Assembly: GCF_004919045.1 (NCBI RefSeq)
Contig: NZ_SWDW01000005.1
Location: 1 to 64,000, forward strand
Direction: 5' to 3'
Source: Sinomonas albida
GTDB taxonomy: Bacteria > Actinomycetota > Actinomycetes > Actinomycetales > Micrococcaceae
DNA: 64,000 nt
Numbering within the stretch: position 1 is the stretch's first letter; the number at the start of each line of letters is the position of its first letter. The position numbers and the translations under genes are program-made. Below the pieces are notes generated by a model that ran no database searches, was not told where the DNA came from, and saw only the letters and a list, made by a program, of their open reading frames with translations. Positions 55,198 to 64,000 of the stretch are shown one piece after another.

Positions 55198-56034
55198 CTA
55201 CGCTCCGGCGTCCGGCATCTTCTCGCCCGCCTCGACCGCGAGGTCCAGCGAATTGTCGCGCACCGGCATGGGGCACGTCCCGTAGGCCGTGAAGGCGCTC
55301 GGGTAGTTGATGGCGCGGTTGAAGTCGAGGATCACGGTGCCGTCGGGTCGGGGCTTGGCCGTGGTGACCTTGCGCCAATCGTCGGTCGTGGAGCCGTTCG
55401 TCTCGTCGTGGAATGTGATGGTCAGGTCGCCGAGCTTGCCCTGCTCGGCTTGGAGCCGGTACTCGTGGCCATGGCGGTGGAACACGACCTCGCCCGCCGA
55501 GCGGTGGATGCCCTCGACCAGCGGGTTCGCCGTCGAGATAGGCACCTCCCGGGGCACGGGGTACGGCTCCCAACGAGCCTCGATGACCCACTCCGGCGCG
55601 TAGTCGAATACGGGGACGCCGCGGAACTCGGTGAGCGTGGGCGACTGCGAGTCGCGCGTGCGGATCGCGTACCGGCCGCCCCGCATCGCGAGCTCGACGA
55701 CGATGCTCCCGTAGCGGACCCAGTTGAGGGACTCGTCCTCGGTCAGGTGCGCGCTGAACGTCCCGTCGACCGGATCGCCCTCCTCGTCGAACACGAGGCC
55801 CTCGTCCGCGTGGGCGGTGAGCACCGCGGCCTCGAGGCCGACTGATTCGGACGTGGACCACAGGCCCGGCACGAGCTCGACCGGCGAGGGGGTCGGCTCG
55901 AGCCACTGGAAGGAGGTCAGGGTCAGCCAGCCATGCTCCTCGGCCAGCGCGGTGTTGCGGTTCTCACGGAAACGCTGCCAGCGGGCGAGCAGCTGAGCGT
56001 CCTTGTCGGCGCCTTGAGCGATCGTGTCAGTCAT
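55198..56034 (-). CDS. DUF1684 domain-containing protein
   Basis: A 278-residue soluble protein with EEHGWLTLTSFQWLEP, RFRGVP-type block TEFRGVPVFDYAPEWVIEA, and LDFNRAINYPSAFTAYGTCP near the end, the recognised DUF1684 pattern. In this family NPxxA-type Asn, His and Cys residues (PMPVRDN) are conserved, but no activity is established. ATG at 56034; an earlier ATG at 56046 is in frame. The 133-bp gap on its 3' side to the acyl-CoA dehydrogenase shows nothing notable. Confidence 0.9.
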   Translation of the reverse strand: MTDTIAQGADKDAQLLARWQRFRENRNTALAEEHGWLTLTSFQWLEPTPSPVELVPGLWSTSESVGLEAAVLTAHADEGLVFDEEGDPVDGTFSAHLTEDESLNWVRYGSIVVELAMRGGRYAIRTRDSQSPTLTEFRGVPVFDYAPEWVIEARWEPYPVPREVPISTANPLVEGIHRSAGEVVFHRHGHEYRLQAEQGKLGDLTITFHDETNGSTTDDWRKVTTAKPRPDGTVILDFNRAINYPSAFTAYGTCPMPVRDNSLDLAVEAGEKMPDAGA

Positions 56035-56124
56035 GGTCCCAAGCATGCCGCGACGGGCGGCGTATGCCCAGAGTGGGTAATAGGGTGACGCAGAGAGTCC
56101 ACGCACCCTTCTCAAGGAGGAACA

Positions 56125-57276
56125 GTGAGCGCGTCCGCCCGTCCGCCCCAGGCCGCAGCCGTCCACTCGGCCCGGACGGTGAGGGGAGCGGTGCTCGAGA
56201 GTATCGGCGCCGCGAGGCCCTACGCGGACAGCCGTCCCATCGCGGTGCGCGAGCTCGACCTCGAGGGGCCCGGTCCCGGAGAGGTCCTGCTGAAGATCGA
56301 GGCCGCCGGCATCTGCCACTCCGACCTCTCGGTGGTGGACGGGAATCGCCCACGACCGGTGCCGATGCTGCTCGGCCACGAGGCAGCAGGCCTCGTCGTC
56401 GAGTGCGGGGACGGTGTGGACGACCTCGAGCCTGGCCAGCGGGTCGTGCTCACGTTCCTGCCCCGCTGCGGCGAATGCCGGGAATGCCGGACCGAAGGCA
56501 GGCTCCCCTGTTCTCGGGGATCCCAGAGCAATGCGGCGGGCACTCTCCTCAGCGGGGCCACACGCCTCTCATCCGAAGGCACGCCCGTGGCCCACCATCT
56601 TGGCGTCTCGGGGTTCGCGACCCACGCGGTCGTCGACCGCCGCTCGCTCGTCCCGTTGGGCAGCGACGTCCCGCCCGAGATTGCAGCCCTCCTCGGGTGC
56701 GCCGTGCTCACGGGCGGGGGCGCGCTCCTCAACGCAGGCCGAGCGACGGCGGAGACGTCGGTCGCGGTCGTTGGGCTCGGGGGAGTCGGCATGGCCGGGC
56801 TGCTCACCGCGCTCGCGATCGGCTGCCGCCAGGTCGTCGCGGTCGACGCGGCGCCCCGCAAGCTCGAACTCGCGGCAGCCTGGGGTGCCCACGAGTGCCT
56901 CGAGCCCGCCGAGGCCGAGGAACGGGGAGTCCAGGCCGACCTCGTCCTCGAGGCCGCGGGGCATCCGCGGGCCTTCGAGACGGCCTATCGGCTCGTCGCT
57001 GCCGGCGGCACCCTGGTCACGGTCGGACTGCCGGCGCCGGGTGCCCTGTCCGAGATCGAGCCGCTCGCTCTGACGGCTGGCGCCCGCAGCGTGGTGGGGA
57101 GCTATCTCGGCTCCGCCGTGCCCGATCGGGACATCCCCGTCTTCGAGCAGATGTGGCGGGACGGGCGCCTTCCCCTCGAGCGGCTTGTGAGCGGTCGGAT
57201 CGGACTCGATCAGGTCAACGAGGGCATGGATGCGCTCGCCGACGGCACCGCGCTGCGCCAGGTGATCGTCTTCTGA
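56125..57276 (+). CDS. Zinc-dependent alcohol dehydrogenase
   Basis: A 383-residue MDR-superfamily alcohol dehydrogenase. Catalytic zinc ligands are Cys64 (AAGICHSD) and His85-Glu86 (GHEAAG); the structural zinc lobe is Cys115, Cys118, Cys121 and Cys129. The NAD motif is VVGLGGVGMAG. It looks like the class related to AdhB/mycothiol-type or aryl-alcohol dehydrogenases; substrate unknown. GTG start at 56125 with AAGGAGGAACA just before it. Confidence 0.92.
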   Translation: MSASARPPQAAAVHSARTVRGAVLESIGAARPYADSRPIAVRELDLEGPGPGEVLLKIEAAGICHSDLSVVDGNRPRPVPMLLGHEAAGLVVECGDGVDDLEPGQRVVLTFLPRCGECRECRTEGRLPCSRGSQSNAAGTLLSGATRLSSEGTPVAHHLGVSGFATHAVVDRRSLVPLGSDVPPEIAALLGCAVLTGGGALLNAGRATAETSVAVVGLGGVGMAGLLTALAIGCRQVVAVDAAPRKLELAAAWGAHECLEPAEAEERGVQADLVLEAAGHPRAFETAYRLVAAGGTLVTVGLPAPGALSEIEPLALTAGARSVVGSYLGSAVPDRDIPVFEQMWRDGRLPLERLVSGRIGLDQVNEGMDALADGTALRQVIVF

Positions 57277-57297
57277 GGGCGTCCGTCCAGCGATCCG

Positions 57298-57957
57298 TTA
57301 CGCGTGCCGCGTCTCGAGGACGGCGGCCACGCCGAAGGCCCCGAGCACCGTCCCGGTCACCCGGTCGATCCACGTGCGGAACTTCGGCCCCTCGAGCCAT
57401 TTCCGGAAGAAGTGCGCGGCCGCGACGATGGCGATGAACCACACCACGGCCTCGACGTTGCTCACCACGGTCAGGAGGAGCCCCATCCACACCGGCGGGA
57501 CGCCCGGCACGAGGAACTGGGGGATCACGGCGATGCAGAACATGCCGTACTTCGGGTTGAGGAGGTTCGAGACGAGGCCCTTCGCCCACCTTCGGCCCAG
57601 GGGCTCGTAGCTCAGGCGGGGGAGTCCGCGGATCGGCGCGCCGCCGTCGTCCGCCGCATTGCCCTTCCGGAAGGACGCGCGCCACAGGCTCACGCCGAGC
57701 CACACCATGTAGGCGGCGCCCGCGAGGCGGACGACGTCGTACGCGACGGTCGAGACGGTCAGGAGCGCCGAGACACCCGTCGCCGCGGCGACGCCCCACA
57801 CGAACGCGCCCGAGGTCATGCCGAGCGCCGCGGCATACGCATGGCGGCGCCCCTGGCTGAGGGCATAGCGGAGGACGAGGGCGGTGTCGGTGCCGGGGAT
57901 GATCGTGATAAGCGCCGCGAGCGCGGCGAACCCCAGCAGGGAATCATGGAGCGTCAC
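57298..57957 (-). CDS. LysE-family translocator
   Basis: A 219-residue, six-helix exporter of the LysE/RhtB family, which extrudes amino acids or related metabolites. IIPGTDTALVLRYALSQGRR near residue 20-40 is the hallmark region, followed by LGMTSGAFVWG and LLNPKYGMFCIAVIPQFLVP (in part). The substrate cannot be deduced. GTG start at 57957; the stop is 21 bp from the convergent ADH stop. Confidence 0.93.
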   Translation of the reverse strand: MTLHDSLLGFAALAALITIIPGTDTALVLRYALSQGRRHAYAAALGMTSGAFVWGVAAATGVSALLTVSTVAYDVVRLAGAAYMVWLGVSLWRASFRKGNAADDGGAPIRGLPRLSYEPLGRRWAKGLVSNLLNPKYGMFCIAVIPQFLVPGVPPVWMGLLLTVVSNVEAVVWFIAIVAAAHFFRKWLEGPKFRTWIDRVTGTVLGAFGVAAVLETRHA

Positions 57958-57980
57958 GCTTCAAAGGTAGCGTGGGCGCT

Positions 57981-58292
57981 ATGCCGAGTTTCCGCGCCGT
58001 CCTGCAGATTACGGGGCTCCGCCCGGGCCAGCCGCCAGAGCGGGTGCTCCAAGCCGCCGAGGAGGCGCTTGCTTCGAGGCATCTGGTCGAGGCGACGCGG
58101 CTGGACGTGGTGCGCGGGGTGCCGGAAATCACCCTCCGCTTCCTTGTCGAGGCAGCGACCGACGACGACGAAGCCGCCGCCGCGCGCGAATCGGCGCTTG
58201 CGATGCACGACGCCGTCGAGGACGTTGCGACGACCGGAGTGCTACGTGTCCTGCGGCAGCGGCGGGGCCGCTGGGTGCCGATCGGGATCTAG
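57981..58292 (+). CDS. Small conserved actinobacterial protein
   Basis: A 103-residue protein, MPSFRAVLQITGLRPGQPPE, with an alpha-beta pattern (LRPGQPPERVLQAAEEAL, HLVEATRLDVVRGVPEITLR, DEAAAARESALAMHDAVEDV) and a basic end. I do not recognise a named domain. ATG at 57981, divergent from the LysE gene by 23 bp, so the two promoters overlap. Convergent with the epimerase, 4 bp between stops. Confidence 0.75.
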   Translation: MPSFRAVLQITGLRPGQPPERVLQAAEEALASRHLVEATRLDVVRGVPEITLRFLVEAATDDDEAAAARESALAMHDAVEDVATTGVLRVLRQRRGRWVPIGI

Positions 58293-58296
58293 CCCG

Positions 58297-59307
58297 CTAC
58301 GCCGGGCCCGCTAGCTTCGAGCCGTTGAGCAAGGCGAGGAGGTCGCACTCCTCGGCGTCGGTGAGGCCGGCGCCGTCGTGACCGCGGCCCCGCCCCTCGA
58401 GCCAGCCCAGGCTGTCGCGGAGCGTCTCAACGAGCGGGCGGAACGAGAGGCCGGCGGCTCGGGCGCGTGCGGTCGACGGCGTGCGCGTCCCGTACATCGA
58501 GTGGTCCGCGAACCACAGAGGCATCGAGCGGGGGCCCGCCCATTGGCCGACGCCGTTGGCGAGGAGCCAGTCCTCGGGGGCCGTCGCGGCCGTCGCGTCG
58601 CTCGCCGCGGCCTCTCTGGCCGCCTCGAGGTGGTCGGGGAGCGGGACCGCCGGGCCCGCCGCGTTGAAGATGCCGCGCGTCCGCCGCTCGGCGCAGTCCA
58701 CGATCCAGCTGGCCAGGTCACGGACGTCGATCACCGCGGTGGGAAGCTCCGGTGCGTCCGGGACCAAGACGATCCCTGGCTTCGCGGGGTGGGCGAAGCG
58801 CCAGGGCCAATAGTCGGTGCGCCCGGTCGGATCTCCTGGGCCGGCGATCAGGCCTGGCCGGATGATGCACGAGCGGTCGGGGCCGAAACCGGCCAAGACG
58901 GCGTCCTCGCAGGCTGCCTTGGCCGGGCCGTAGTCCTCGGGCCCGCTCATCGTGTCCGCCTCGAGTGGTTGCAGCCGCTCGGCGGACTCGTCCGCTCCGG
59001 GCGATTCGTGCTCCGAGTAGACGCTCACGCTCGAGACGAACAGGTAATGGCCGGCCACGGGCTCAAGATCGCGGACCGCGCGCCGCACGTGGCCCGGCTC
59101 GCGGGCGACGTCGATCACCGCGTCCCAGCGCTCTGTCGCCAAGGGGAGGAGTGCGCCGTCCTCGTCCCGATCCGCGGCAACGTTCGCTGCGCCGTCGGGC
59201 ACTCTCGTCCCGCGGGCCACGCACGTCACGTCATGGCCGCCTGAGACGGCCGCCGCAGCGACCTCGCCGCCGAGCCACCCAGTTCCGCCCAACACCAGAA
59301 GCTTCAC
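58297..59307 (-). CDS. NAD(P)-dependent epimerase/reductase
   Basis: A 336-residue extended-SDR protein. LVLGGTGWLGGEVAAAAV is the Rossmann motif, FVSSVSVYSEHE carries the Ser-type site, and DYGPAKAACED corresponds to YxxxK. IIRPGLIAGPGDPTGR marks the nucleoside-diphosphate-sugar epimerase-like group. Substrate unknown. GTG start at 59307. It is 99 bp from the next minus-strand gene upstream (macrodomain). Confidence 0.9.
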   Translation of the reverse strand: MKLLVLGGTGWLGGEVAAAAVSGGHDVTCVARGTRVPDGAANVAADRDEDGALLPLATERWDAVIDVAREPGHVRRAVRDLEPVAGHYLFVSSVSVYSEHESPGADESAERLQPLEADTMSGPEDYGPAKAACEDAVLAGFGPDRSCIIRPGLIAGPGDPTGRTDYWPWRFAHPAKPGIVLVPDAPELPTAVIDVRDLASWIVDCAERRTRGIFNAAGPAVPLPDHLEAAREAAASDATAATAPEDWLLANGVGQWAGPRSMPLWFADHSMYGTRTPSTARARAAGLSFRPLVETLRDSLGWLEGRGRGHDGAGLTDAEECDLLALLNGSKLAGPA

Positions 59308-59406
59308 ACGAGCAGGCTTCCATCCCCGGCGCGTCCCGTCTATCCCATTTCCCTGCCGCGAGATTCGATCACCTGCGACCTCCTGGGCGCGCCCGGAAAA
59401 CTTCGA

Positions 59407-59916
59407 CTACGCCGCGGCTGCGACGAACACGTCCTCCATGTCACGCGTGAACAGCACGAACTCGACGAGTTCCACGGCCTTGGTCTCCGCCGCGTGCATG
59501 GCGTCGATGGCCGTGCGGGCCACGACGCGCGGATCCCAGCCGTAGACCCCCGCGGAGATCGCCGGGAAGGCGACGGACTTCGCGCCGAGGCGGTCGGCGA
59601 CCGCGAGGCTCTCCGCGAAGGCCGAATGCAGCAGATCCTGGCTGCGCTGCCCGGCGTGCCAGTTGGGGCCGACCGTGTGGATGACCCAGCGGGCCGGCAG
59701 CCGGAACCCGGGGGTGGCGACGGCCTGGCCCACGGCCAGTCCGTCTCGATAGTCCTTGCGCCGCAGTTCCTCGCACGCGGCCAGCAGTTCCGGGCCGGCG
59801 GCCCGGTGGATGGCGCCGTCCACGCCGCCGCCGCCCAGGAGCGAGCTGTTGGCGGCATTGACGATCGCGTCGACGTGGCGCGTGGTGATGTCACCCGTGA
59901 CGATGTCGATCTTCAT
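59407..59916 (-). CDS. Macrodomain protein (O-acetyl-ADP-ribose deacetylase type)
   Basis: A 169-residue single macrodomain. MKIDIVTGDITTRHVDAIVN and AANSSLLGGGGVDGAIHRAAG form the ADP-ribose pocket, and VAFPAISAGVYGWD the second loop; these match the MacroD/YmdB class that removes acetyl from O-acetyl-ADP-ribose or mono-ADP-ribose from proteins. The catalytic Asn-Asp motif is present. ATG at 59916 with a weak SD; the frame is open upstream for 34 codons but without family similarity. Confidence 0.93.
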   Translation of the reverse strand: MKIDIVTGDITTRHVDAIVNAANSSLLGGGGVDGAIHRAAGPELLAACEELRRKDYRDGLAVGQAVATPGFRLPARWVIHTVGPNWHAGQRSQDLLHSAFAESLAVADRLGAKSVAFPAISAGVYGWDPRVVARTAIDAMHAAETKAVELVEFVLFTRDMEDVFVAAAA

Positions 59917-60061
59917 GGGACCAGTGTGGCCCACAAGCGGGAGCCAGCCAATGGCCTCCCCCACGGCTTCGCTGAGAGTCATGACTCGACGGTGAGGTGT
60001 TTTGACTGAATGTGTCAAGCGTTTGAGAGGTGCAGTTCAGACGAGCGAGCCGGCCCAAGGC

Positions 60062-61006
60062 TCAGGCCGGCGTCTCCTTGAGCTCGAGGCGGCTCCGGAA
60101 CTCGGTCTCACGTCCGGTGAGCGGATCGCGGAAGCGGATCGCGCGAGCGAGGAGCTGGAGCGGCCGCGTGTAGTCGTCCGGCGCCTTGTCGAGGAGCACG
60201 GGATAGAACGGGTCGTTGAGGATTCCGGCCCCGAGCCCGGCCATGTGCACGCGCAGCTGGTGGGTCTTGCCCGTGTGCGGTTCGAGCCGGAACAGCGCCT
60301 TGAGTGCGGGGCGACCGTCCCCGCCGTCGTTCGTTGTTGCCGCCCGCACGAGCTCGACGCGCGTCTCCGCGTTCGGTTCGCCCTCGACGACCTCGGCGAG
60401 CAGGTAGTCGCGGGACTTGACCATACGGTTGCGCACGGTGACGGGCGCCTCGAACCGCTGGGCATCGCTCACGAGGGAGACGCACTCGTACTCCTTCTGC
60501 ACCTTGCGCCGCTCGAAGAGCACCTGGTACTTCCCCCGGGTCTCGGGATTGACGGCGAAGAGGAGCACGCCGGCCGTCATGCGGTCGAGGCGGTGGATGG
60601 GCACGAGGTCGGGGAGGTCGAGCTCGTTCCGGAGCCGGACGAGCGCGGACTCCTGGATGTACGTGCCGCCGGGCGTCGTGGGGAGGAAATGCGGCTTGTC
60701 TACCACCACGATGTGCTCGTCGCGGTGCAGGACGCTCAGCTCGACGGGGAGCCGCTCCTCGGTCGGGAGGGTCCGGTAGTACCAGATGAACGTGTGCTCA
60801 TCGAGAGCGGTGCGCCGATCCAGGGGCGAGCCGTCCGCCGCGACGATCTCGCCGTCGTCGAACCTCTGGTAGATCCCCTCCGGATCGATGTGCCCCCAGC
60901 GGTGCAGCATGTAGTCGAGCGCGGTCGCCCACGGACCCTCCTCGGGCAGGCGCAGGCGCGTCGCGTTGACACCGTCGCGCACGGGGAGAGGGGATTTCAT
61001 CACCAC
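60062..61006 (-). CDS. RluA-family pseudouridine synthase
   Basis: A 314-residue pseudouridine synthase. The catalytic Asp141 is in PIHRLDRMTAGVLLF, preceded by VVDKPHFLPTTPGG and followed by LFRLEPHTGKTHQLRVHMAG, the RluA signatures. An N-terminal S4-like region (AADGSPLDRRTALDEHTFIW) is present. The target base (23S rRNA or tRNA) is not defined. GTG at 61006; ATG two codons later also fits. It is divergent from ppc across 202 bp, a stretch with 13-bp GGCCAGAGG repeats (61025-61064). Confidence 0.92.
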   Translation of the reverse strand: MVMKSPLPVRDGVNATRLRLPEEGPWATALDYMLHRWGHIDPEGIYQRFDDGEIVAADGSPLDRRTALDEHTFIWYYRTLPTEERLPVELSVLHRDEHIVVVDKPHFLPTTPGGTYIQESALVRLRNELDLPDLVPIHRLDRMTAGVLLFAVNPETRGKYQVLFERRKVQKEYECVSLVSDAQRFEAPVTVRNRMVKSRDYLLAEVVEGEPNAETRVELVRAATTNDGGDGRPALKALFRLEPHTGKTHQLRVHMAGLGAGILNDPFYPVLLDKAPDDYTRPLQLLARAIRFRDPLTGRETEFRSRLELKETPA

Positions 61007-61208
61007 TTAAGGGTAAGGGCGGGCGGCCAGAGGGGGTCGCCAGAGGAGCCGGCCAGAGGGGTCGGCCGGTGAGGGGCGCCGACTCGCCAGAATGCGGACG
61101 CCGACAGCATGCGCAGGTCTGGCTCGGGTATTGTCTGGCGCTGAGTAGTCCCCCAGGCTCACAGTATCCGGCGTCGCGTACGAGCCCCGATCCGTCTGGA
61201 GTGCCCGC

Positions 61209-64000
61209 ATGCCCCCGTTCTCCACCGAACCCGGCGACCTCGGCTCGCCTCCCACAGGTCCGGCCGCCGAGCTCCGCGCCGACGTCCGCCGCGTCTCGAC
61301 GCTCCTGGGCGAGTCGCTCGTCCGCCAGCACGGGCCCGAGCTCCTGCGCCTCGTCGAGGAGGTCCGGCTGCTCACGAAGGAGTCCAAGGAGGCGGCGCGC
61401 GGCGGCGCGGGCGCGCTCGGACCGTGGAACGCGGCCGACGTCGCCGCCCAGGTCCGCGAGCTGCTCGCCTCCCTGCCGCTCGACGAGGCGACAGAGCTGG
61501 TGCGCGCCTTCGCGTTCTACTTCCACCTCGCGAACGCCGCGGAGCAGCTGCACCGCGTCCGCGAGCTGGGATCGCGGCCCGAGGACGAAGGGTGGCTCGC
61601 CGCGGCGGTGCGCGACATCGCCGAGCAGGCTGGGCCGGGCGTGCTCCAGGACGTCGCGGAGGCGCTCGACGTGCGTCCCGTGTTCACGGCCCACCCGACC
61701 GAGGCCTCCCGGCGTTCCGTGCTCGACAAGCTGCACGCCGTCTCGAACATCCTCTCCGTCCCGTCCGCTGAGGGCACCACGCTGCGCCGGCGCCAGGATC
61801 GTCATCTCGCCGAGATCATCGACCAGATGTGGCAGACGGACGAGCTGCGCCAGGTGCGCCCGAGCCCCGTGGACGAGGCGCGGAACGCCGTCTACTACCT
61901 CGGGCAGATCCTCGCGGGGCCGCTCCCCGAGGTGCTCGACGACCTCGCGGGCCTCCTCGCGGAGCACGGCGTGAAGCTGCCCGCGAGCAAGTCGCCGCTG
62001 CGCTTCGGCTCGTGGATCGGCGGCGACCGGGACGGGAACCCCAACGTCACGCCCGAGGTCACGCGGGAGATCCTGGGCCTGCAGGGCCAGCAGGCCATCC
62101 GGATCGCGGTGCAGCTCGTCGACGAGCTCATCAGCATGCTCTCGAACTCGACCGCGCTCGCGGGCGTCGAACAGGAGCTCCTCGACTCCATCGAGGCGGA
62201 TCTCGCGAAGCTGCCGGGCCTGGACCGCCGCGTCCTCGAGCTCAACGCCCAGGAGCCGTACCGGCTCAAGCTCACCTGCATCAAGGCGAAGCTGCTCAAC
62301 ACGGGCCGCCGCATCTCTGCGGGCACGCTGCACGAGCCCGGCCGCGACTACGCCGCGACCTCGCAGCTCGCCGAGGACCTTGCCATCCTCGAACGATCCT
62401 TGCGCGTGCACGCGGCCCAGCTGGCGGCCGACGGCGTCATGGCCACCGCGCGCCGCGTCGTCGCCTCGTTCGGGCTGCACCTCATGACGCTCGACATCCG
62501 CGAGCACGCCGATTACCACCACGAGGCCGTCGGGCTGCTGCTCGACCCGCTCGGCGAACTCTCGCGCCCCTACCTCGAGCTCCCGCGCGCCGAGCGGCGC
62601 CGCGTGCTCGCGCTCGAACTGGGGAGCCGCCGCCCGCTGTCCGGGCACCCCATCGAGCTGCCGGGCCACGCCGCGCGCGTGTACGAGACGATGCGCGTGA
62701 TCCGCCAGGCCCGCCGCGTGTACGGGCCGGACGTCATCGAGACGTACATCGTGTCGATGACGCGCGGCGCCGACGACGTCCTCGCGCCTGCGCTGCTGGC
62801 CCGCGAGGCCGGCCTGGTGCGCCTCTTCGGCGACGCGACATACGCCCACATCGGCTTCGCCCCGCTGCTCGAGACCGTGGAGGAGCTGCGCTCCTCGGCC
62901 GAGATCATCGACCAGCTGCTCTCCGAGCCCGCGTACCGCGAGATCGTTCGGCTCCGCGGCGACGTCCAGGAGGTCATGCTCGGCTACTCGGACTCCAACA
63001 AGGAGTCCGGCGTGCTCACGAGCCAGTGGGAGATCCACAAGACGCAGCGCAAGCTGCGCGACGTGGCCGCGCGGCACGGCGTGCGTCTCCGCCTGTTCCA
63101 CGGCCGCGGCGGCTCCGTGGGCCGCGGCGGCGGGCCCACGTACGAGGCGATCATGGCCCAGCCCAACGGCGTCCTCGAAGGCGAGATCAAGTTCACCGAG
63201 CAGGGCGAGGTGATCAGCGACAAGTACTCGCTTCCCGAGCTCGCGCGGGAGAACCTCGAACTCTCGCTCGCCGCCGTCATGCGCGGCACGGCGCTCCACC
63301 GCGCCCCGCGCACCACCGACGACGAGCGCGAGCGCTACGCCGAGCTCATGGACCTCATCTCCGATGCCGCGTTCGCGCGGTACCGGAAGCTCATCGACCA
63401 TCCGGACCTGCCCGCGTACTTCGTCGCCTCGACGCCGGTCGAGCAGCTCGGCCAGCTCAACATCGGATCGCGTCCGTCGAAGCGGCCGGACTCCGGGGCA
63501 GGGCTCGAGGGCCTGCGCGCCATTCCGTGGGTGTTCGGCTGGACCCAGTCGCGGCAGATCATCCCGGGCTGGTTCGGCGTGGGCTCGGGCCTGCGGGCTG
63601 CGCGCGAGGCCGGGAAGGACGCCGAGCTGCGCGAGCTGCAGGAGCGCTGGCCGTTCTTCCGGTCCGTAATCTCCAACGTCGAGATGACCATCGCGAAGAC
63701 GGACCTCGAGATCGCCTCGCACTACGTCTCGACCCTCGTGCCGCCGGAGCTGCACCACCTCTTCGAGACGATCCGCGCCGAGTACGAGCTCACGGTCACC
63801 GAGATCGAGCGGCTCACGGGGGAGGCCGAGCTTCTCGACGCCTCCCCGACGCTCAAGCGCACGCTCGAGATCCGGGACCAGTACCTCGACCCGATCAGCT
63901 ACCTCCAGGTCGAGCTCCTGCGCCGCATCCGCGAGGCAGGCATCACGGGGGCCGAGGTCGACGAGCGGCTCCAGCGCGCGCTGCTCATCACGATCAACGG
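61209..64000 (+). CDS. ppc: Phosphoenolpyruvate carboxylase (cut by window end)
   Basis: The first 930 residues of a bacterial PEP carboxylase, which fixes bicarbonate on PEP to give oxaloacetate for the TCA cycle. The catalytic His162 is in [12 protein letters not shown], the PEP site in [16 protein letters not shown], and the mobile region in [20 protein letters not shown] and [19 protein letters not shown]. The window stops at RALLITING, which in this family is followed by only about 8 more residues (AAGLRNTG-type end), so almost the whole protein is present. ATG at 61209 follows GGAG at 7 bp. With aceA/aceB it allows balance between anaplerotic routes. Confidence 0.97.
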   Translation, partial: MPPFSTEPGDLGSPPTGPAAELRADVRRVSTLLGESLVRQHGPELLRLVEEVRLLTKESKEAARGGAGALGPWNAADVAAQVRELLASLPLDEATELVRAFAFYFHLANAAEQLHRVRELGSRPEDEGWLAAAVRDIAEQAGPGVLQDVAEALDVRPVFTAHPTEASRRSVLDKLHAVSNILSVPSAEGTTLRRRQDRHLAEIIDQMWQTDELRQVRPSPVDEARNAVYYLGQILAGPLPEVLDDLAGLLAEHGVKLPASKSPLRFGSWIGGDRDGNPNVTPEVTREILGLQGQQAIRIAVQLVDELISMLSNSTALAGVEQELLDSIEADLAKLPGLDRRVLELNAQEPYRLKLTCIKAKLLNTGRRISAGTLHEPGRDYAATSQLAEDLAILERSLRVHAAQLAADGVMATARRVVASFGLHLMTLDIREHADYHHEAVGLLLDPLGELSRPYLELPRAERRRVLALELGSRRPLSGHPIELPGHAARVYETMRVIRQARRVYGPDVIETYIVSMTRGADDVLAPALLAREAGLVRLFGDATYAHIGFAPLLETVEELRSSAEIIDQLLSEPAYREIVRLRGDVQEVMLGYSDSNKESGVLTSQWEIHKTQRKLRDVAARHGVRLRLFHGRGGSVGRGGGPTYEAIMAQPNGVLEGEIKFTEQGEVISDKYSLPELARENLELSLAAVMRGTALHRAPRTTDDERERYAELMDLISDAAFARYRKLIDHPDLPAYFVASTPVEQLGQLNIGSRPSKRPDSGAGLEGLRAIPWVFGWTQSRQIIPGWFGVGSGLRAAREAGKDAELRELQERWPFFRSVISNVEMTIAKTDLEIASHYVSTLVPPELHHLFETIRAEYELTVTEIERLTGEAELLDASPTLKRTLEIRDQYLDPISYLQVELLRRIREAGITGAEVDERLQRALLITIN

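Overview
The window is a high-GC (roughly 70%) actinobacterial chromosome segment. Its gene content points to a Micrococcaceae member of the Arthrobacter/Sinomonas type: dnaX-recR next to the small SRP RNA, a RamB-type regulator divergent from isocitrate lyase, FbpA-type iron import under a DtxR/IdeR box, many GTG/TTG starts, and small actinobacterial families such as DUF1918, DUF1684, DUF4188, DUF3311 and DUF6707. The genus is an inference from content; no 16S gene is present. Apart from the tail of an IS256-type transposase at the left edge, no complete mobile element, phage or CRISPR was seen.

Layout. 1-4.3 kb: transposase tail, a repeat array, a YlxP-like gene and the purSQL operon (minus strand). 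4.4-7.1 kb: a SEC-C protein, a glycosylase-labelled protein, an OhrR-like MarR regulator, and two small paralogous proteins. 7.2-13.8 kb (minus): lysC, a 2OG-Fe(II) oxygenase, recR, dnaX and the SRP RNA. 13.9-17.2 kb: an anchored extracellular protein divergent from a two-component system, with a 16-bp direct-repeat array between them, then tRNA-Ser(GGA). 17.5-23.2 kb: M23 peptidase, two TetR regulators, DUF4188, HAD phosphatase, LytR-C protein and a methyltransferase. 23.3-25.4 kb: DUF1918 plus a Balon/Rv2629-like aeRF1-family protein, a probable dormancy operon. 25.5-31 kb: aldo/keto reductase, secreted GQ-repeat protein, AbiEi/DUF559 protein, DsbA-type oxidoreductase and acyl-CoA dehydrogenase. 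31-42.7 kb: a short-chain-acid region with aceB, aceA, ramB, an MHS-family transporter, tgt, a serine beta-lactamase-like hydrolase and a DUF3311/SSS monocarboxylate transporter. 43-47 kb: DUF6707, Nudix-like, YdeI, acylphosphatase and MBL hydrolase genes. 47-51.3 kb: Fe(III) ABC importer. 51.4-64 kb: GH76 mannanase-like protein, SDR plus acyl-CoA dehydrogenase pair, ADH, LysE exporter, epimerase, macrodomain protein, RluA-type synthase, and ppc running off the right edge.

The most unusual signal lies between the genes. At least three unrelated short core motifs (ATCTGTACCCGAGAC, GATTCCGACCGGGAT, GTTGCGGGGTC) form local tandem arrays that usually start immediately after a stop codon. Three of these arrays consist of two blocks facing each other head to head. 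Core spacings (22, 31/32, 43, 53 bp) sit near whole numbers of DNA helical turns, so all cores of an array would lie on about the same face of the helix. One core family also occurs inside a coding region, and two other genes have their own stop codon copied in a tandem repeat. These arrays look like a repeated 3'-boundary or terminator architecture, or helically phased protein-binding arrays. I know of no described system that matches them, and this is the best candidate for something new in the window.
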